DNA of 64,000 nucleotides, from NCBI GenBank assembly GCA_038501195.1, contig JBBPUQ010000008.1, positions 2,986,501 to 3,050,500 on the forward strand, given 5' to 3'. The position numbers were made by a program, and so were the translations under genes. Source of the stretch: Nemania diffusa (lineage: Eukaryota; Ascomycota; Sordariomycetes; Xylariales; Xylariaceae). The notes beneath the pieces were generated by a model. It was not told where the DNA came from. It saw only the letters and a list, made by a program, of their open reading frames with translations, and searched no databases. Shown here one piece after another: positions 12,549 through 25,723 of the stretch. Each line of letters starts with the position of its first letter. The first letter of the stretch is position 1.

Positions 12549-14290
12549 TTCAACAGCTCAAAGGGGTGGAACTGGCAAGCGATAGGCTGGTGGTGATGGA
12601 TCGACCTGTAAGTTTGCAGCGTTACGACAAGGGCCCAGCGAAAGATTCGGGTTTAGTTCTAGGTCTCCAAGTAAAAATAGTAATAGTGTATAATGCTAGA
12701 AGGATCAGTTATGCCTGGTCCGTTCGGAAGGATTCCGATCTGGAGCCACTGTAGATATGGATTTGCCTTTGAACTCTACGAAGACGATGCTCCAGTACCA
12801 CATTTCCGATAAATCGATTTTGATTTTTTAGAATCGTATTTTACCCCACTGTTCGTTCTTAATTTCGCAGTTAAATGAATTCGGTAATTCGGTCTACTTA
12901 TTAAGTTAGTAACGCTGGGTAGCTTAACCACACTAGCCAGGTCTAGTAAATTATATACCTAGGTGCATTACTAGGTTGATGGACCACCACACACGAAGGT
13001 TTGGTGACTACCTACATAGGTATATCTTGGCATCTTTTTAGGCCTAGATCACCCCTGCTCCCGAGAGTGAAGTGCTTGCAGCCTCAATGATTCCAGCTGG
13101 GTATCAAATCCTACCGCTTGGCAAGTTACAGAACCCTTGCGGGGTGCAGAGGATTCATAACCTCCGAGGTTAGTCCATGATATATACCTTCGTAGTCCTC
13201 TTTGTTACTCCGCAGAGTTACTCCGGTGGCACGTCGCGTCGCATCACTCGCCAAGAGCATGAATTAGCTAGGGTCTGTTGACGCGTGTCGGCGATTAAGC
13301 GCAGCCGTCAAGTAACGCAAGTCGATGATACTGGCGGGAAGTCATACAGTGCCAACTCGTGTAGTAGTGAATCCATCTCTTCTTTGTGCCCTGATGGAAC
13401 GTCGGGTGATGAGCAATTACATGCCCACCCGATTGAAATCTAAGTGGCTTGACGCCGCACAGCTGCATCAATGCGCCCAGCCGGCAATTGAAAATCAGCA
13501 CTAAAGAAGGACCATACATAATGAACCCGTCACCATAACATGCCGGCAGGATCATCTGTGATGGTGATAATGGTGGCGTAGGACAGTGTAAATGGCTGAT
13601 CTGCATTGTTGACACCTGCAAATCTTTACGGTATTCTGCTGAAACCCTCCCCGCACGCATATTCTCGCTTGAGGAAGTCTTCCGCCGGTGCAACCAACCG
13701 CCTGTCTGTGCCAGCTTGCTTCAAGACGACGCTGAGGTGTTTCCCAAAAGCATCACAATCTCCATTGCGTCAGTGATGCGTCGTCATATTGCAACGTGAG
13801 ATACTGGTTACAGTAATTCCAAAGGTTATTCCAAAAGCAGCCCTACGATGTTATCTGTACACTCGGCTACCTACCTATCAATTCCGTGGGGGGCGCGCGT
13901 CGATTCCATAGATGCTGTGTAAGGGGACCATTTCTTTGAGTTGCCTATACGTACTGCCACCCCGCATGCATGCATATGTACACCGGCAGTATACTGACTA
14001 CCTATTATCATAGGTTAGGTAATATGCACATTGTTGTTTCTACTATCATAGAGATGTTGAAGATTAGTATTCCATAGTGCGATTCAAGCATCTACACACC
14101 GACGCGCTAGGTTACCCGCCACGGATATTTTAGGAAGATTAAAACTACTTCGGTAAATTTTTCTTGTTGCATATAAATGTTGAAGTGTTGGTATGGAAGC
14201 CTCCAAGACTGGAGGTTGTGGCATCCGAAATTAGAGTCCCCCATACCACGTTTGCCCTACAGGGCAGAGACCTTTACATAAACCTCACCT
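12549..14290. other. gene-free region, ordinary composition
   Basis: No reading frame with convincing coding features on either strand. The longest frame (13295-13693, minus) starts at a TTG and has no recognisable motif. From about 14290 the sequence passes into an AT-rich block. A short two-part hairpin at 14189-14248 is listed separately. Confidence 0.5.
14189..14248. other. two-part hairpin at the edge of the AT block
   Basis: An 8-bp outer stem (TGGTATGG 14189-14196 with CCATACCA 14241-14248) encloses an inner CCTCC/GGAGG stem (14200-14204, 14211-14215). It vaguely resembles an acceptor stem with one arm, but the D and T arms of a tRNA are missing. Function unknown; it may be chance. 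Confidence 0.3.
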
Positions 14291-15080
14291 TACGAAATTT
14301 AGACAAAATCATTAATTAACGCTATTATTACAGCATATACTACATAATTAACGTAATAAAAATGCAAATTTAAATAATATAATTAAATAAATGTTATTAA
14401 TATTAATATTTATATATAAAATATTTTTAAAATAAAAAAAAACAAATATAATTTAAATAGTTATTATTAATAAAAACAAATAACTATAATATATAATATA
14501 ATAAAAAAATAAATAATAATAATTAATTTTAATTTAAAATTAATAATTAATAATTACATTATTTTATATTATATAAACAAATTTTATATTACTTTTAAAA
14601 ATATATTTAATAATATTAATAAAATAAACTTTTAATTTATTTTTTTAAAATTAATTTTTTACAATAATAAAAATGTTTAAAACTAATTAAAATCAATTAT
14701 TAATTCTAGTTTTAACACTATTGATTTAGGACTAAATCAAGCCATTTTTTAATTCTAAGAGATTAATAATTATTATTACTTTATAAAATAAACTTTTCGA
14801 TATATTGATTCTAGGTCATAGTTATAACTATACATAACATCATTTATTTTTAGTGCATATCTTACTATAAAGCAAGTAAAACCGCTTGTAATTCTTTATT
14901 TAGCTAAACACATAAGCTTGTTATTATTAAATAAGCCATTATTTAAGCAGAGGTGAAAAATACCTAGCTGTTGATAAAGCACCCTCTGTCATAGCTTATT
15001 CAGTTATTTCCTAAAAATATGGACTGGGGCCAATGCCTAGCGCCCAAGTATGCCTAGTAAATGGAAAAAGGGGCTGATCC

Positions 15081-15344
15081 TGTCATTAAAAAGCTGTTGG
15101 ATTTGGGCCTTGTGCCCTAGAAGCGATATATGAGCCTAAGGATCACTTGTGGAGTGCTCGCTTACGCGTTTACTTGGTTATATAAATAGTAGCTAAGAGT
15201 AGCTAGTGCAGTAGCTAAAATTGGTTATATAAAAGGAATTTGTTAATTAAATGTTTTATATATATATTTAACTAATATAATAATAATATTGAAGCTTTAT
15301 ATTTACTATTAAAAAAATCGTTTGTAAAAGCATTAAATTTAATA
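15081..15344 (+). repeat. direct repeat copy 1 (putative LTR), less mutated
   Basis: Pairs with 17316-17579 at a constant offset of 2235 bp over most of its length. This copy still has GC-containing words such as GCCTTGTGCCCTAGAAGC, while the partner has C to T and G to A changes at the same places. The left boundary is uncertain because the partner is too degraded to place it, and no target duplication is visible. Confidence 0.55.
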
Positions 15345-17315
15345 ATTAAGAGTTTTATTAATTTTTATATTTTATTGCAAATTTTATAAACTTGTTATAT
15401 ATGTTTTTAAAGATTTTTATATTTTAATTTTTTATAATTTATTTTTGCGATTTTATAACTGTAAGTTTATAAGATTTAATTAATTATTTATATTTGTGAT
15501 TGTAATTGTAAATTTTTTAAATTTTAAATTTTTGATTTTTTAATTATAAGTTATTAAACTTGTTATAATAACAACTTTTATTACTTTTAATTTTTTCGAT
15601 AACTTTTTTATATAAAAAAAAGAGTTTAAAGCAGTAGCTTATAGCTACAATTTATAAGTTTATATAGATTTTAATAAATGATTTTTTTAGTTTATTAAGT
15701 TAAATATTTTTTAAATAGCTAATTTTTTAATAAATATAAATGAAAACTTTAATATAGCTATAATTTCTAAGTTTATTACTGCTAATAGAGCTTTATACTT
15801 TTAAATTATTTAAAGTTATAATTAAGTTTTTAAACGATATAATAAATACTTTATTAAAGCTATAAAGCTTTTTAAATAAATGTATAAATCGGTAAAGCTT
15901 AATTATTGATTAATTTATATAAAAGCTAGCAATATAATCAATTAGTAATATTTAAATTTAAAAAAGCTTAATATTATTTTATAATTAGTTTTTAAATTTA
16001 AATATATAGTAGAATATAAAATATTTATTAATGCTATAGTAAAAAATAAGTTTATTTTAAACTTAGCTATATAAATTAAAAAATAGCTATATAAGTTAAA
16101 TTTTATAACTAAAGAAAAAAAAACGATAAAATTATTTAAACTAATTATTGATTTAAATCAAGTTTTTTAATATATATATTATTTTTTTTAAAGTGTTGTT
16201 TTTAGAAGTAATAATAGCAAAGCTATTATAAATAGTTTATTAACTTATTAAATAATTGCTTTAAGTTTAAAGTTAAAAGCTATTAATATAAATAGTATAA
16301 AAGTTTTTTTTATAAAGCTTTTATAAAAAAGCAAACAAAAAGTTTTAAAAAGTTTTTATATAAACGAACTTTTTATTAGTTTTAAAAAAGCTTTTTTTTT
16401 TAATAAAAATAAAAAAGTAGATTATATTTTTAACAGGTTTTTTAAGTATTTTAGAACTAATATAGCCTTAAGCAGTAAAAAAAAAAAGCGATCTTAAGTA
16501 ACGATCGTTTTACTAGTAAAAGAAGCATTTATAAAAAAATAATTCTAGAAATAGCGTTTTAGCTATTTAGAAAAGTAGCTTTTTAACTATAAAAAATAAT
16601 GATGAGTTTTTTTTTTTATATTAACAAGATCTATATATAAGCAGTTAAAACATTATAATTAAAATTGTAAAAAAAGAAAAGCTTTTGAATTAATATTTAA
16701 ATGTTTATATTTATAGTATTTTATTGCTAGTATTAAAATATAGCTAAAAGTTTTATTAATAAAAAAAAAGAAATTTCTAAGTTAATATTTAAATGTTTAT
16801 ATTTTTGCAACTTATTATTAATACTAAATATAGTAGAAAGTTTTGTTTAAAAAATTATAGAGATGTTTGTAAAAAAAAAAAAGCTTTTTTAATATCTACT
16901 AAATACTATAGTAAAAATTATAAAAAAAAAAGAGCTTTTTTAAAATTTAACTATATAATATTTTTTTTGAGCTTGTTAACTGCTGTTTATATATTTATTT
17001 TATTTAATTTATAATTTAAAATAAAAATAATTTTGTAAAAACAAACAAGCTTTTTAAAAGAAGATAATAAGATCGCTATAGCAATTTATAAGCGACTAAT
17101 TGCTTTAAAAAAAATAAGCTTTTTAAAAAAAAATAAAAAAATCGCTTAAATAATTATAATTTATAATCTATGACTTAGTAAATAAAGTTTTTTAAGCTTA
17201 TATAAACAGTTTATAACTTTATTATTTTTTTACGATTTTTTTAACTACTATTTATATGCTTTTATTTTAGGCTTTAAATTTTAGTTAGTTTAAAAAGTGT
17301 TATTAAAAATAGCTC

Positions 17316-17579
17316 TTTTTAAAAAAATATATTAAATTTAGGCTTTGTGTTTTAGAAACAATATATAAGCTTAAAAATTACTTATGAAATATTTGTTTAT
17401 ATGTTTATTTAGTTATATAAATAATAGCTGAAAATAGTTAATATAGTAGCTAAAATCAGTTATATAAAAAGAATTTATTAATTAAATGCCTTATATATAC
17501 ATTTAACTAATATAACAACAATATTAAAGCCTTACATCTACTATTGAAAAGATCGTTTATAAAAGCACCAAATTTAACA
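17316..17579 (+). repeat. direct repeat copy 2 (putative LTR), more mutated
   Basis: Aligns to 15081-15344 without indels from about 15086 onward. Most visible differences are C to T or G to A relative to copy 1. It ends in TTTAACA at 17579, consistent with the CA end of an LTR. The last ~60 bp are less mutated than the rest. Confidence 0.55.
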
Positions 17580-18059
17580 AAAGCCCCTTAAGCATACTTC
17601 AATAAATACTAGCGCATAAGCAACATAGTTTATAGTTCTTAAATCGAAAATAAAACTTAAAAATAAAGAAGTTATTGCTACAAGCTCGTTTATTTTTCGC
17701 TTATGTAAATATAAATTATAGCTAAAAAGATTTATATTAACTTAACGCTTTTTTATAGCTATATATTTACATAATAATAAAACAATTTTATAATTAAATC
17801 TTTTAATTAATTTAATAATATATATTTTTTAACTAATTTTAACTATAACAAAGTTTATTTTATATAAGTTTATAGCTAAATATATTATTATTAACTTTTA
17901 ATTTATTTTATAACATATATAGTTAAAAAAATATTAGCTATTAGTTTTAAAAACTAAAAATAATAAAAAGCTTGTTTATTTTTTTTTTTTAAAAATTAAT
18001 TATTATATAATTATATAAATTCTATTAAACTAAATCGCTTTAAAATACTTTTTTAAAAA

Positions 18060-18540
18060 TATAATATTTTAAATAAAGCAAGCCGGACTAAAGAGATTAA
18101 ACAAACCTGTTTGATTTTGTATTTAAAATTTGCGGCTGCTTAAAATAGCAACCAAAGCGGCCTGAATTAATACAGACATACAACTTTTAGCTAACTACAT
18201 CTATAAACTACAAATTCTGCTTTGCTCTTTAAGATAGCGTAGCGCAGTCTGTGTGATTTTTTACGCACCAATGGCTAATCGTGTGTTTAAGCTGTCTTTG
18301 CAGCCCAAGGGCCATAGCTGTTAGATTTAACGTGTAGCCGGCCAGGGGTATTCCCAGGGCTAACGGGAATAGGTCATTCCGACCCGAAAAGGCTAGTCTA
18401 AACAAAACAGAGTCCGCACCCAGAATAAACACGAAAAAAAAAACACAGACAAAACAACAATCAGAAACACAGACACCATTGGCTTGAATTTAACAGTTCC
18501 TTACAGATTGCAGCCAAGCGATTTTTTAAGAACCTAGCTT
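18060..18540. other. less AT-rich island with an ORF fragment
   Basis: About 480 bp of near-normal composition between two AT blocks. It holds an open frame (18432-18229, minus, 67 codons) whose product has a hydrophobic middle part, possibly the remnant of a membrane-protein gene. I do not recognise the family, and both sides fade into RIP-type DNA. Confidence 0.4.
18229..18432 (-). pseudogene. ORF remnant, 67 aa, possible membrane-protein fragment
   Basis: The frame is moderately hydrophobic (LFPLALGIPLAGYTLNL) and ends with a Cys/His-containing tail. It is too short to assign, and AT-rich DNA on both sides has no continuing frame. Most likely a leftover of a gene or transposon ORF destroyed by RIP; a chance frame is also possible. 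Confidence 0.2.
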
Positions 18541-21500
18541 GTTTGAAGTTTTTTGTTTTTGATCATATATCAACGGATGTATTTTCTGTTTTAAATTCAT
18601 ACAGCTGTTATTTACTTAGTTGTAAAAAAGGTGTTTTTCGCAGCAATATAAAAAAGCTAAAAAGTATTTAAGTAAAGCGCTTAGTTTTTTTTATTTAAAC
18701 GTTTAATAGATTAATAGCTATTTTATTAATAAAAAAATTAATTATTTTTAACTTGTTAACAAAGCTTAATATAAGTTTTATTTTTATATTAATTAGTACT
18801 TTTATATATATTTTTATATATTGCTTTTTATATCGCTATAGCATATTTACTTTAAAGTTAAATTTAAAGCTATTTAAGTTAAATCTAAATAGTGCTAAAC
18901 TAAAAGTGTTTTTTTTAAATTGGGCTTTTTTTTTTATACGACTTTTTAAAACAGTAATTAACTGTTTTTAGCAAAAAAAATCTTTTATATAACTAAAAAA
19001 AAAAATAATAAATATGTAATTATTTAATATATTTTGTTTGTTTATTTTAACATTTTTGTTTTATTATATATTAAAAATGTTAAAAAAAAACTAAATAAAA
19101 TTGTTTTAAACAAATAAAACAAAAAGTATTATTAATATATTATAAGCTTAATATAATATTAATAGAAAAAAGCATTATTAAAACTTTCAAAATGTAAATA
19201 TTAGTAGTTTTTTCTTGTGTTAAATAAAAAATAAGCTTATTTTTAAAAAAAAACTTATATAGCTTATATAATGGCTGTTTAATATAGCTAAGTTGTTGTT
19301 TTAGCTTACTTTTACATTTTAAAATTTAAAAGCTGTCGCTTTTTAACAAAAGTGTATTATATACTGCTTATTTATAAATATAATTATTTATTTGCTTTAT
19401 TTGTTTTATATAAACAATTTACTATATAGTTAAAAAAAATCAAATAAAATATTAAAAAATAATAAAATAAATATAAGCTGTAAAATAAAAAGTTTATTTA
19501 AAAATTAGTATTAATTTTTTTTAACTTATATTATATATTTTTCAAAAAGTTTTTAGCTAATATATAAGCTTTTAAACAAAAATAATTTTTTATTTTAAAT
19601 GTTTTATAATTTAATATATTTAATATATTTCTATATAATTTTAGTTTTTATAAAAAAAATATATTATGTTTTTATAAAAAAACTAAATATTTAAAATAAT
19701 TATTTATAACAAAAGAATATTTATAAAAATAATAAAATATATTTTGCTATTAAAAATAAAAATGAAAATTTTATAACATTTTATTATATTTTATATAAAG
19801 TTTTAATTATTTATATTAATTAATAAACATTTATATTATAAAAAATATATTATATTTATATTAAATAAACTTTTGTATTATTTAATATTGTAAAAAATGT
19901 TGTTATAAATATTTCAAATATAGCTAAAAAATAAAACTATTTATATAAAATAATATAAAACTAAATGTTTATATATATTGTTTAATTAAAGCTTATTTTA
20001 AAGTTTTATATAAAAAAAAAACTTGTTAAATATTTAATATATAACTTTTTTTTTAAAAAAAATATATAAGCTTTTTTTTTTATAATTTAATAGTTAAAAA
20101 GTTTATTATTTTACTTTTTTAAGTTTATTTTATATTATATAATATTTAATTTTTTAATAAATAATATTATTTAAATATAATGTTTTGTAAAAAAATTATT
20201 TATTATTAAAACAAAAAGTTTAAATATAATTAAGTTTTAAGTTTTCATTTTTTTAATTAATTTAAAAAAAAAATATAAGTTTTATAATAAAAGCTTTATT
20301 TATAATTTTAATAATAAGCTTAATTATTTATTAAACTATTTCATTAAAAGCGAATTTAATAATAAAAGCTTTTATTTTTTTTTAAAAACATTATATTTTA
20401 AAATTACTATTTAATACAAAGTAATTATATAATAAACTTTTTTGCAAAAGTTTTTTACAAAAAAGCTATAAAATATTAAAAATACAATTAAATATATTTA
20501 AAAAAAAAGCTTTAAATATATAATACTTAAAACACGCTAGTTTATATTAACTTGTATAAAAAATACAAGCTAACCTTTTTACCTTTTTAGCGTTTATTTA
20601 TAAAAGCTATTTTTTTTAAATTATATAAAAAGCAATAATATTGTTATTAAAATTTTAAAATATATTAAAAATAAACAAAAAAAAAATATTTTAATAATAT
20701 TAACTTAGTTGTTATTTATTGTTTTATATAAGCTATATAATAACAAAACAAAAAAAAAAAAAATAAACTATAATATAATAGCATTTATTTTAAAATAATC
20801 ACAAGTTATTATATTAAGTTATACCTATTTTAATTCCACGAAATAAGCGTTTATAACATAAGCGATACTTTATTTTATATTTCGCGATTTTTTTTTTATT
20901 AGTTAAGCGTTTAAGGAATGCAGACCTTGTTAGCTGCCCGTTTATTACTACTTCGGCCCCTTTCCTCGTTATTTAACGTTTTATTATATTTTTATACTTT
21001 TAAAACACTTTTACTACTAATACAATAGTTACTTTAAAAATATAGCTAAAGCTGCAATTAAGTACTTGTAGCTTTAATAGTTTATTTTTTTAAAAACATT
21101 TTTTAACTTTATAATATATTGATTGCTATATATATTACTAGCTAAGTTTAATTATTACTATAAGCTACTATTAAAAATCTTGTTTTTTAAAAAATATTTT
21201 ATATATATATTTTTATAATATATTAAACGCTATTTAAATATAACTTTTGCTAGCTGCAAATATATATATTTTTTTAAATTGTTAATTTTATTAGCAAATA
21301 TGTTTTTAAAAGATAAAAAGTAGTTTTTAGCTTGCAAACCTTGTTTTTTACAAGCTAAAAAACTAATTGAAAAACGCAGAAAAAATCGCATATACTTTGT
21401 AATACTAGGTCTTTTTACTATTTGCAGCCCTAGCTTTTATTTTTGTTTTCAACTTTAGCAAAATAGCTAATGTTGTTAAGTTTTTCTGCTTTTAAACAAA

Positions 21501-23520
21501 AAATAGTTTTTGTTGTTTATTTATAAACATATTTACAACTATTGTTTTTATAAATAATTAAAAACTTAATATATATACTGTTAAAAATGTTTACTTTTGT
21601 TTAATAACTGCTTTATTAAATAATTTTAATATTTTAAATTTTATACAAATTTATATAATTTTATAAACAAATAAAATAATATGCTGCTATTTCTAAGTGT
21701 AGATTTTATTTTATTATATATTTTTTAGTTATTTTTGCAAATTTTTCTTTAATATTATAAGCTAGGCTTTTTTAAATAAAAAAAAACAAAAGCTTAACTT
21801 TTTAAATAAACATTTTAAATTTTTCTTTTATTTAATATTAATATATTTTGCTATATATTTTATCACTTTTTTTAATATTTTTTTAAAAGCTTAAATAAAT
21901 AACCCGATTTTAGCTTATTTTTAATATTATTTAGCAGATTTTTTACAGTATGCTAGCTTAGTAGAAACAACTAGGGCTTTTTTTATAGCCGAGCTAATAG
22001 CAGTAGTTTTATTACTAAACATATATTTACTAAATATATATAGTAAACTAGACCTGCTAACTATATATATCGCATTATATTAATTTTAAGCTTTTTATAA
22101 GCTTTTTTTTAACAACTATATTTAAAAAATACTATAGCGCTAAAGTAGCTTTTATTAAAAATATATGATAAATTTTTAGTTTTTGTTATATAGTAAAATA
22201 AAACTTTATTTATAAAACAAATTAACTATTAACTAAAAAAACTAATTATATTATAAAATATATATCATTTTTAAAAATTGCTTTTTTTAAAGCGATAAAA
22301 TGCTTTTAGACTTATATTTTTTATATAATTTGTTTGTTAATTTATATACTTAGTTATAAATATCAATTATGTAACTTCTGTGCTATAATATGTGGCTAAA
22401 AAACAAATTCATAAATGTTTTAGATTTTGTAGTATTTGTTTTACTAAATTTTAAACAAAGTTATATTATTAATCTGCCCGCTAATTACTAGATTTAAAAT
22501 TTTTAGCTTAATTAAATTATAGCTAGCTAAAACATAGAGGTTTTTAAAAAGTTTAAAAAAATATATTAGCTTAATAACTATAGCTTTTAAAAATTACTTT
22601 AACATTATAATCGCTTTTAATAACAGTAAATCTTTTTATAACTTTAGTTAATAATCTCGTTTTACTTTTGTAAATATATTTTTTACGTTAATTTTATTTT
22701 CAAACTAAATACTGTTAAACTATAAATATTATTTGCTAAAGCTCTAGTTTTTAAAATTTTCAAAAATTAACTAAATCACCTTTTTTAAAAACTTTTAATA
22801 AAATTTTAAAATTGCTTGTTTTACAAACAAAATCAGGTATGTTATATATAAAAAAAACAGCAGTATTTTTTTTAATTTTATAATAAACTAGAAATTAACA
22901 AAATAAAATATTCTATACTATATAAATAAATATATAATTTATATATAAATAAATAACTTAACAGTAAAAGTTTAACATTTTAAAATATTAATATTTACAT
23001 TTTATATATAAGTAATATATAAAACAACAAAAAATTAAATATTATAAGCAGAAAATTTATTGCTAGCTTATTTTATATAAAATTTAACGCTATTTTAAGT
23101 TTTTATAACTTGCTATAAATATATTATTTAAAAATATACTATTATATATTACTTAGTTTTGTTTTATTTAACTTATTTATTAAATTAAAATATAACAATG
23201 TTTACTTTATATATTGTAATAATAAGCTATATATTATAACTTTGTTATATAACTTTGCGCTTTTTAACTAATGTAAAAATGTAAAACTATTTAGCTTATA
23301 AATCAAGATATAAATTTTATTTATTTATTTAGTTATAAAAATAAAAATCTAAAGCTTTTAAAAAAAATCGCAAAATATAAACTATTATTTTTATTAGCTT
23401 AAAAAGCTTATTTATAATTAAAAGTTAAACAGCGCTTTAGCAAAAATAACTATAGCAAACAAATATTAAAATCAAAATTAAAACTAAAAGATCATAATAA
23501 AGTAGATTTAGCTTTAAAAA
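18540..23520. other. AT-rich RIP-type block, no gene
   Basis: Five kilobases of AT-rich DNA with no credible coding frame. The few open frames encode only Lys/Asn/Phe/Ile/Leu-rich peptides, as expected from base composition. A slightly less mutated patch lies at 20860-20980. The remaining G and C bases often occur as AGCT, GCTA or AGCA. Confidence 0.65.
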
Positions 23521-24007
23521 AACTGCAAAGAACTATTCACCGGGCTATTTGGTAGTATGTAAAATATAGTATAATTTTATTTACTAAGACTGGCAATTCA
23601 GTTGCATCAGCATGTAGCAAGTTCATGCATCACGGCTAAGCATCCTTACTGTGTTTACAGACCTTCGCACACGCGCGGTCGAGGTCCTAGTAAAACTAGG
23701 ATAAACCGTTCATCGGCTACTAGGACAAGGTTAGGTTGAAGCGACCAGTAGAGCTATAAATCAAGAAATTGGGTACATATCTACTAGTCACGGGGCTCTA
23801 GGGAGCTACCAGGAGCGTCTTGCAAAACTTTGAATTTTGGGCTGCGACTAGTAGCGACCTTCTCGATTCTACCAGGAAAATCTACCGTTGTAAGCAGCAA
23901 ACTCCTAGTAACCAAAGCAGTAAATAGCCGCTTTTAAGCTTTCTCCTAGTACCTAAGCCACATTTTTTTCTCAAAAATCATGTTTGTGAATAAGTGCAGC
24001 GCCTATA

Positions 24008-24271
24008 TTACCAGTAGCTAATCCCACTTAAATACTAGGGCTACCAGTAGCTAACCCCCTCTAAGCGCTAAAACTACTAGTAGCGAACTCTTTCTAAGCA
24101 CCACAGCTACTAGTAGCAAATTCTTTCTAGGCGCTAAAACTACTAGTAGCGAACTCTCTTTAGGCGCTAGGGCTACTAGTAGCAAACTCCCTTGAAGCGC
24201 TACGACTACCAGTAGCCAGCTCCAGATAAGCACTATACCTACTAGTAAACCATTGGCTGCTAAAATAGGTA
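24008..24271. repeat. 33-bp minisatellite with palindromic core GCTACTAGTAGC
   Basis: The core word (CTAC[C/T]AGTAGC and variants) recurs at 24008, 24041, 24074, 24107, 24140, 24173, 24206 and 24239, exactly 33 bp apart each time. Because 33 is a multiple of three, the minus strand has an open frame through the array (24284-24051, 77 codons) with an 11-residue Leu/Val/Ala-rich repeat. That frame has no other sign of being a gene. Confidence 0.85.
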
Positions 24272-24867
24272 CCAGTAACAACATACAGGGCGGTTACCAG
24301 GAGTGCCGAATTCGAGTTTTGTGAGCACGCATCTCCTGGTGTCCCACCTCCGACCAGTTACTAGGAGCAAGGCCTATCACGAGTGACTGCGGAACGTGTT
24401 CAGTCCAAATTGATGACGGCACATGGGTTGCAACCCAGCCCGACGATCAGCATTGAACATGTCAATTAGCGTACAGACGATCATAGCTCCTAGTGGCTGC
24501 CTAGGCGTGATTTAATTTTTGGATTGTCTGCTACGTGTTCTGACCCGACAATCTGGTAACCTCGTGTGATATTGAATTTGCTATCCTAAGACGGGTAAGC
24601 GTCCACAAGGATGAATGACGATCTGCATAGTACGGACCGACCCGACAGCCTGGATACGCTAATTTAGATGCTGCTTTAGCCGTATCCGGTGATTCGCGCA
24701 TGTATAACTATGATGTTACGGGAAAATTAATCTTATTATTCGCTAGCATACGACTCTATGACTGATTATGCGAACCCCCACCCACCCTTGCTTCTGCATC
24801 TAATGATTCGTTATTTTCTTTGACCATCTCTTTCTAGCGCTTTCCCTGGTCAGGCTCTTCCGTTGCC

Positions 24868-25119
24868 TTAACTGGTCTCGACCCCATCACCGTCTCCGCT
24901 TCCAAGCCTCGTCCTTTTAGTAGGCGCAGAAGAATCAGATTCGATGCTACGCTTGATGCCCGCCGGTGCCACCGAGCTCGATGTAGAAATCGGCACAGTA
25001 GCCTGCCCTTCGCTTTCAAGCCGCGCTCTTTTAGCCTCGGGCGCAGAACCTGGTTCGACGGTATGTTTAAGCCCTAAACTTGGTAAGCTAGTCAGGCCAA
25101 CTCGGGCCCAAAAAAACAC
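24868..25119 (-). pseudogene. gene fragment with two copies of a Lys/Arg-rich motif
   Basis: An open frame without ATG in which a segment of about 35 residues occurs twice in divergent form: GLKHTVEPGSAPEAKRARL, then GIKRSIESDSSAPTKRTRL. Both end in a basic KR[A/T]RL cluster that looks like a nuclear localisation signal. A repeated, aligned protein motif argues that the frame was once coding. Upstream (above 25119) the sequence turns AT-rich within a few dozen bases, so the 5' part is lost. Family unknown. Confidence 0.4.
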
Positions 25120-25129
25120 AGTTTAAAAT

Positions 25130-25690
25130 AGAATCATAAACTAATGTAGGCTTAGCTATGCTTTGCTAACTCTTGTTTAAAAGCTTTTTTTATCGTATTG
25201 TTTTTTTTTTTGTATAACTTGTTTTTAAATAATAAAAAGCAAAAAGAATTAACTACAAACTTATATAAAATAAGCTAAATTAATATAAAGCAGCAATTTT
25301 ATTTTTATAATTATTTTAAAGGTTTTTATTTAAATAATTTTAATAATAATATATTGCTTTTTTTTATTAAAAATAAAGCTAAATTAAAGCTTTTTTTTAA
25401 TACTATTAATAATAACAATTTAAAAATTAATTAATTAATTAATAATACTTTTGTTTTATTTGTAGTTTTATTATAGCTATAATACTGTTTAAAATTTTAA
25501 AGTTAGCTTAGTAAATCTAAACAATATTGTAATTAAAAAAGCTTAAACAGAGTTTGTTGCTGCTGCTGCTATTGTTATTGCCACATCTTTTCAATTGATT
25601 AAATAAGTAAGAGATAACTTTACATATACTGCAAATACTTAGCTTAACACCCGCGAGCTGGCATCTTTATGCGCGCGTTTGTTTAAAACC

Positions 25691-25723
<33 letters not shown>

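Larger units (their letters stand above)
14290..18060. other. AT-rich block with degraded LTR-like direct repeats
   Basis: AT-rich DNA without genes. It contains two copies of a ~260-bp direct repeat (15081-15344 and 17316-17579) around ~2 kb of degraded DNA, probably a RIP-destroyed retroelement. Many remaining G and C bases sit in GC dinucleotides such as AGCT. The stretch 14990-15180 is noticeably less mutated than its surroundings. Confidence 0.6.
23520..25130. other. non-AT-rich island between RIP blocks
   Basis: About 1.6 kb of mixed composition containing a 33-bp minisatellite (24008-24271), many dispersed copies of the palindromic word CTACTAGTAG and its variants, three short similar words (CCCGACGATC, CCCGACAATC and CCCGACAGCC at 24439-24650) and a gene fragment (24868-25119). 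I recognise no complete gene. Confidence 0.5.

Noticed and set aside
13295..13693. 132-codon open frame on the minus strand
   Set aside because: Begins with TTG, shows no recognisable motif and no splicing signals joining it to neighbours.
14189..14248. Possible tRNA
   Set aside because: There is an acceptor-like stem and one arm, but no D arm, no T-loop consensus and a length of only about 60 nt.
16793..17014. Lys/Phe/Ile-rich open frame in the AT block
   Set aside because: Composition alone explains it; the same holds for 18753-18971 and 56631-56888.
21691..21704. TTCTAAGTGTAGAT resembles the 3' part of a Cas12a CRISPR repeat
   Set aside because: A single occurrence in AT-rich fungal DNA, with no second repeat, spacers or cas gene. 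Chance match.
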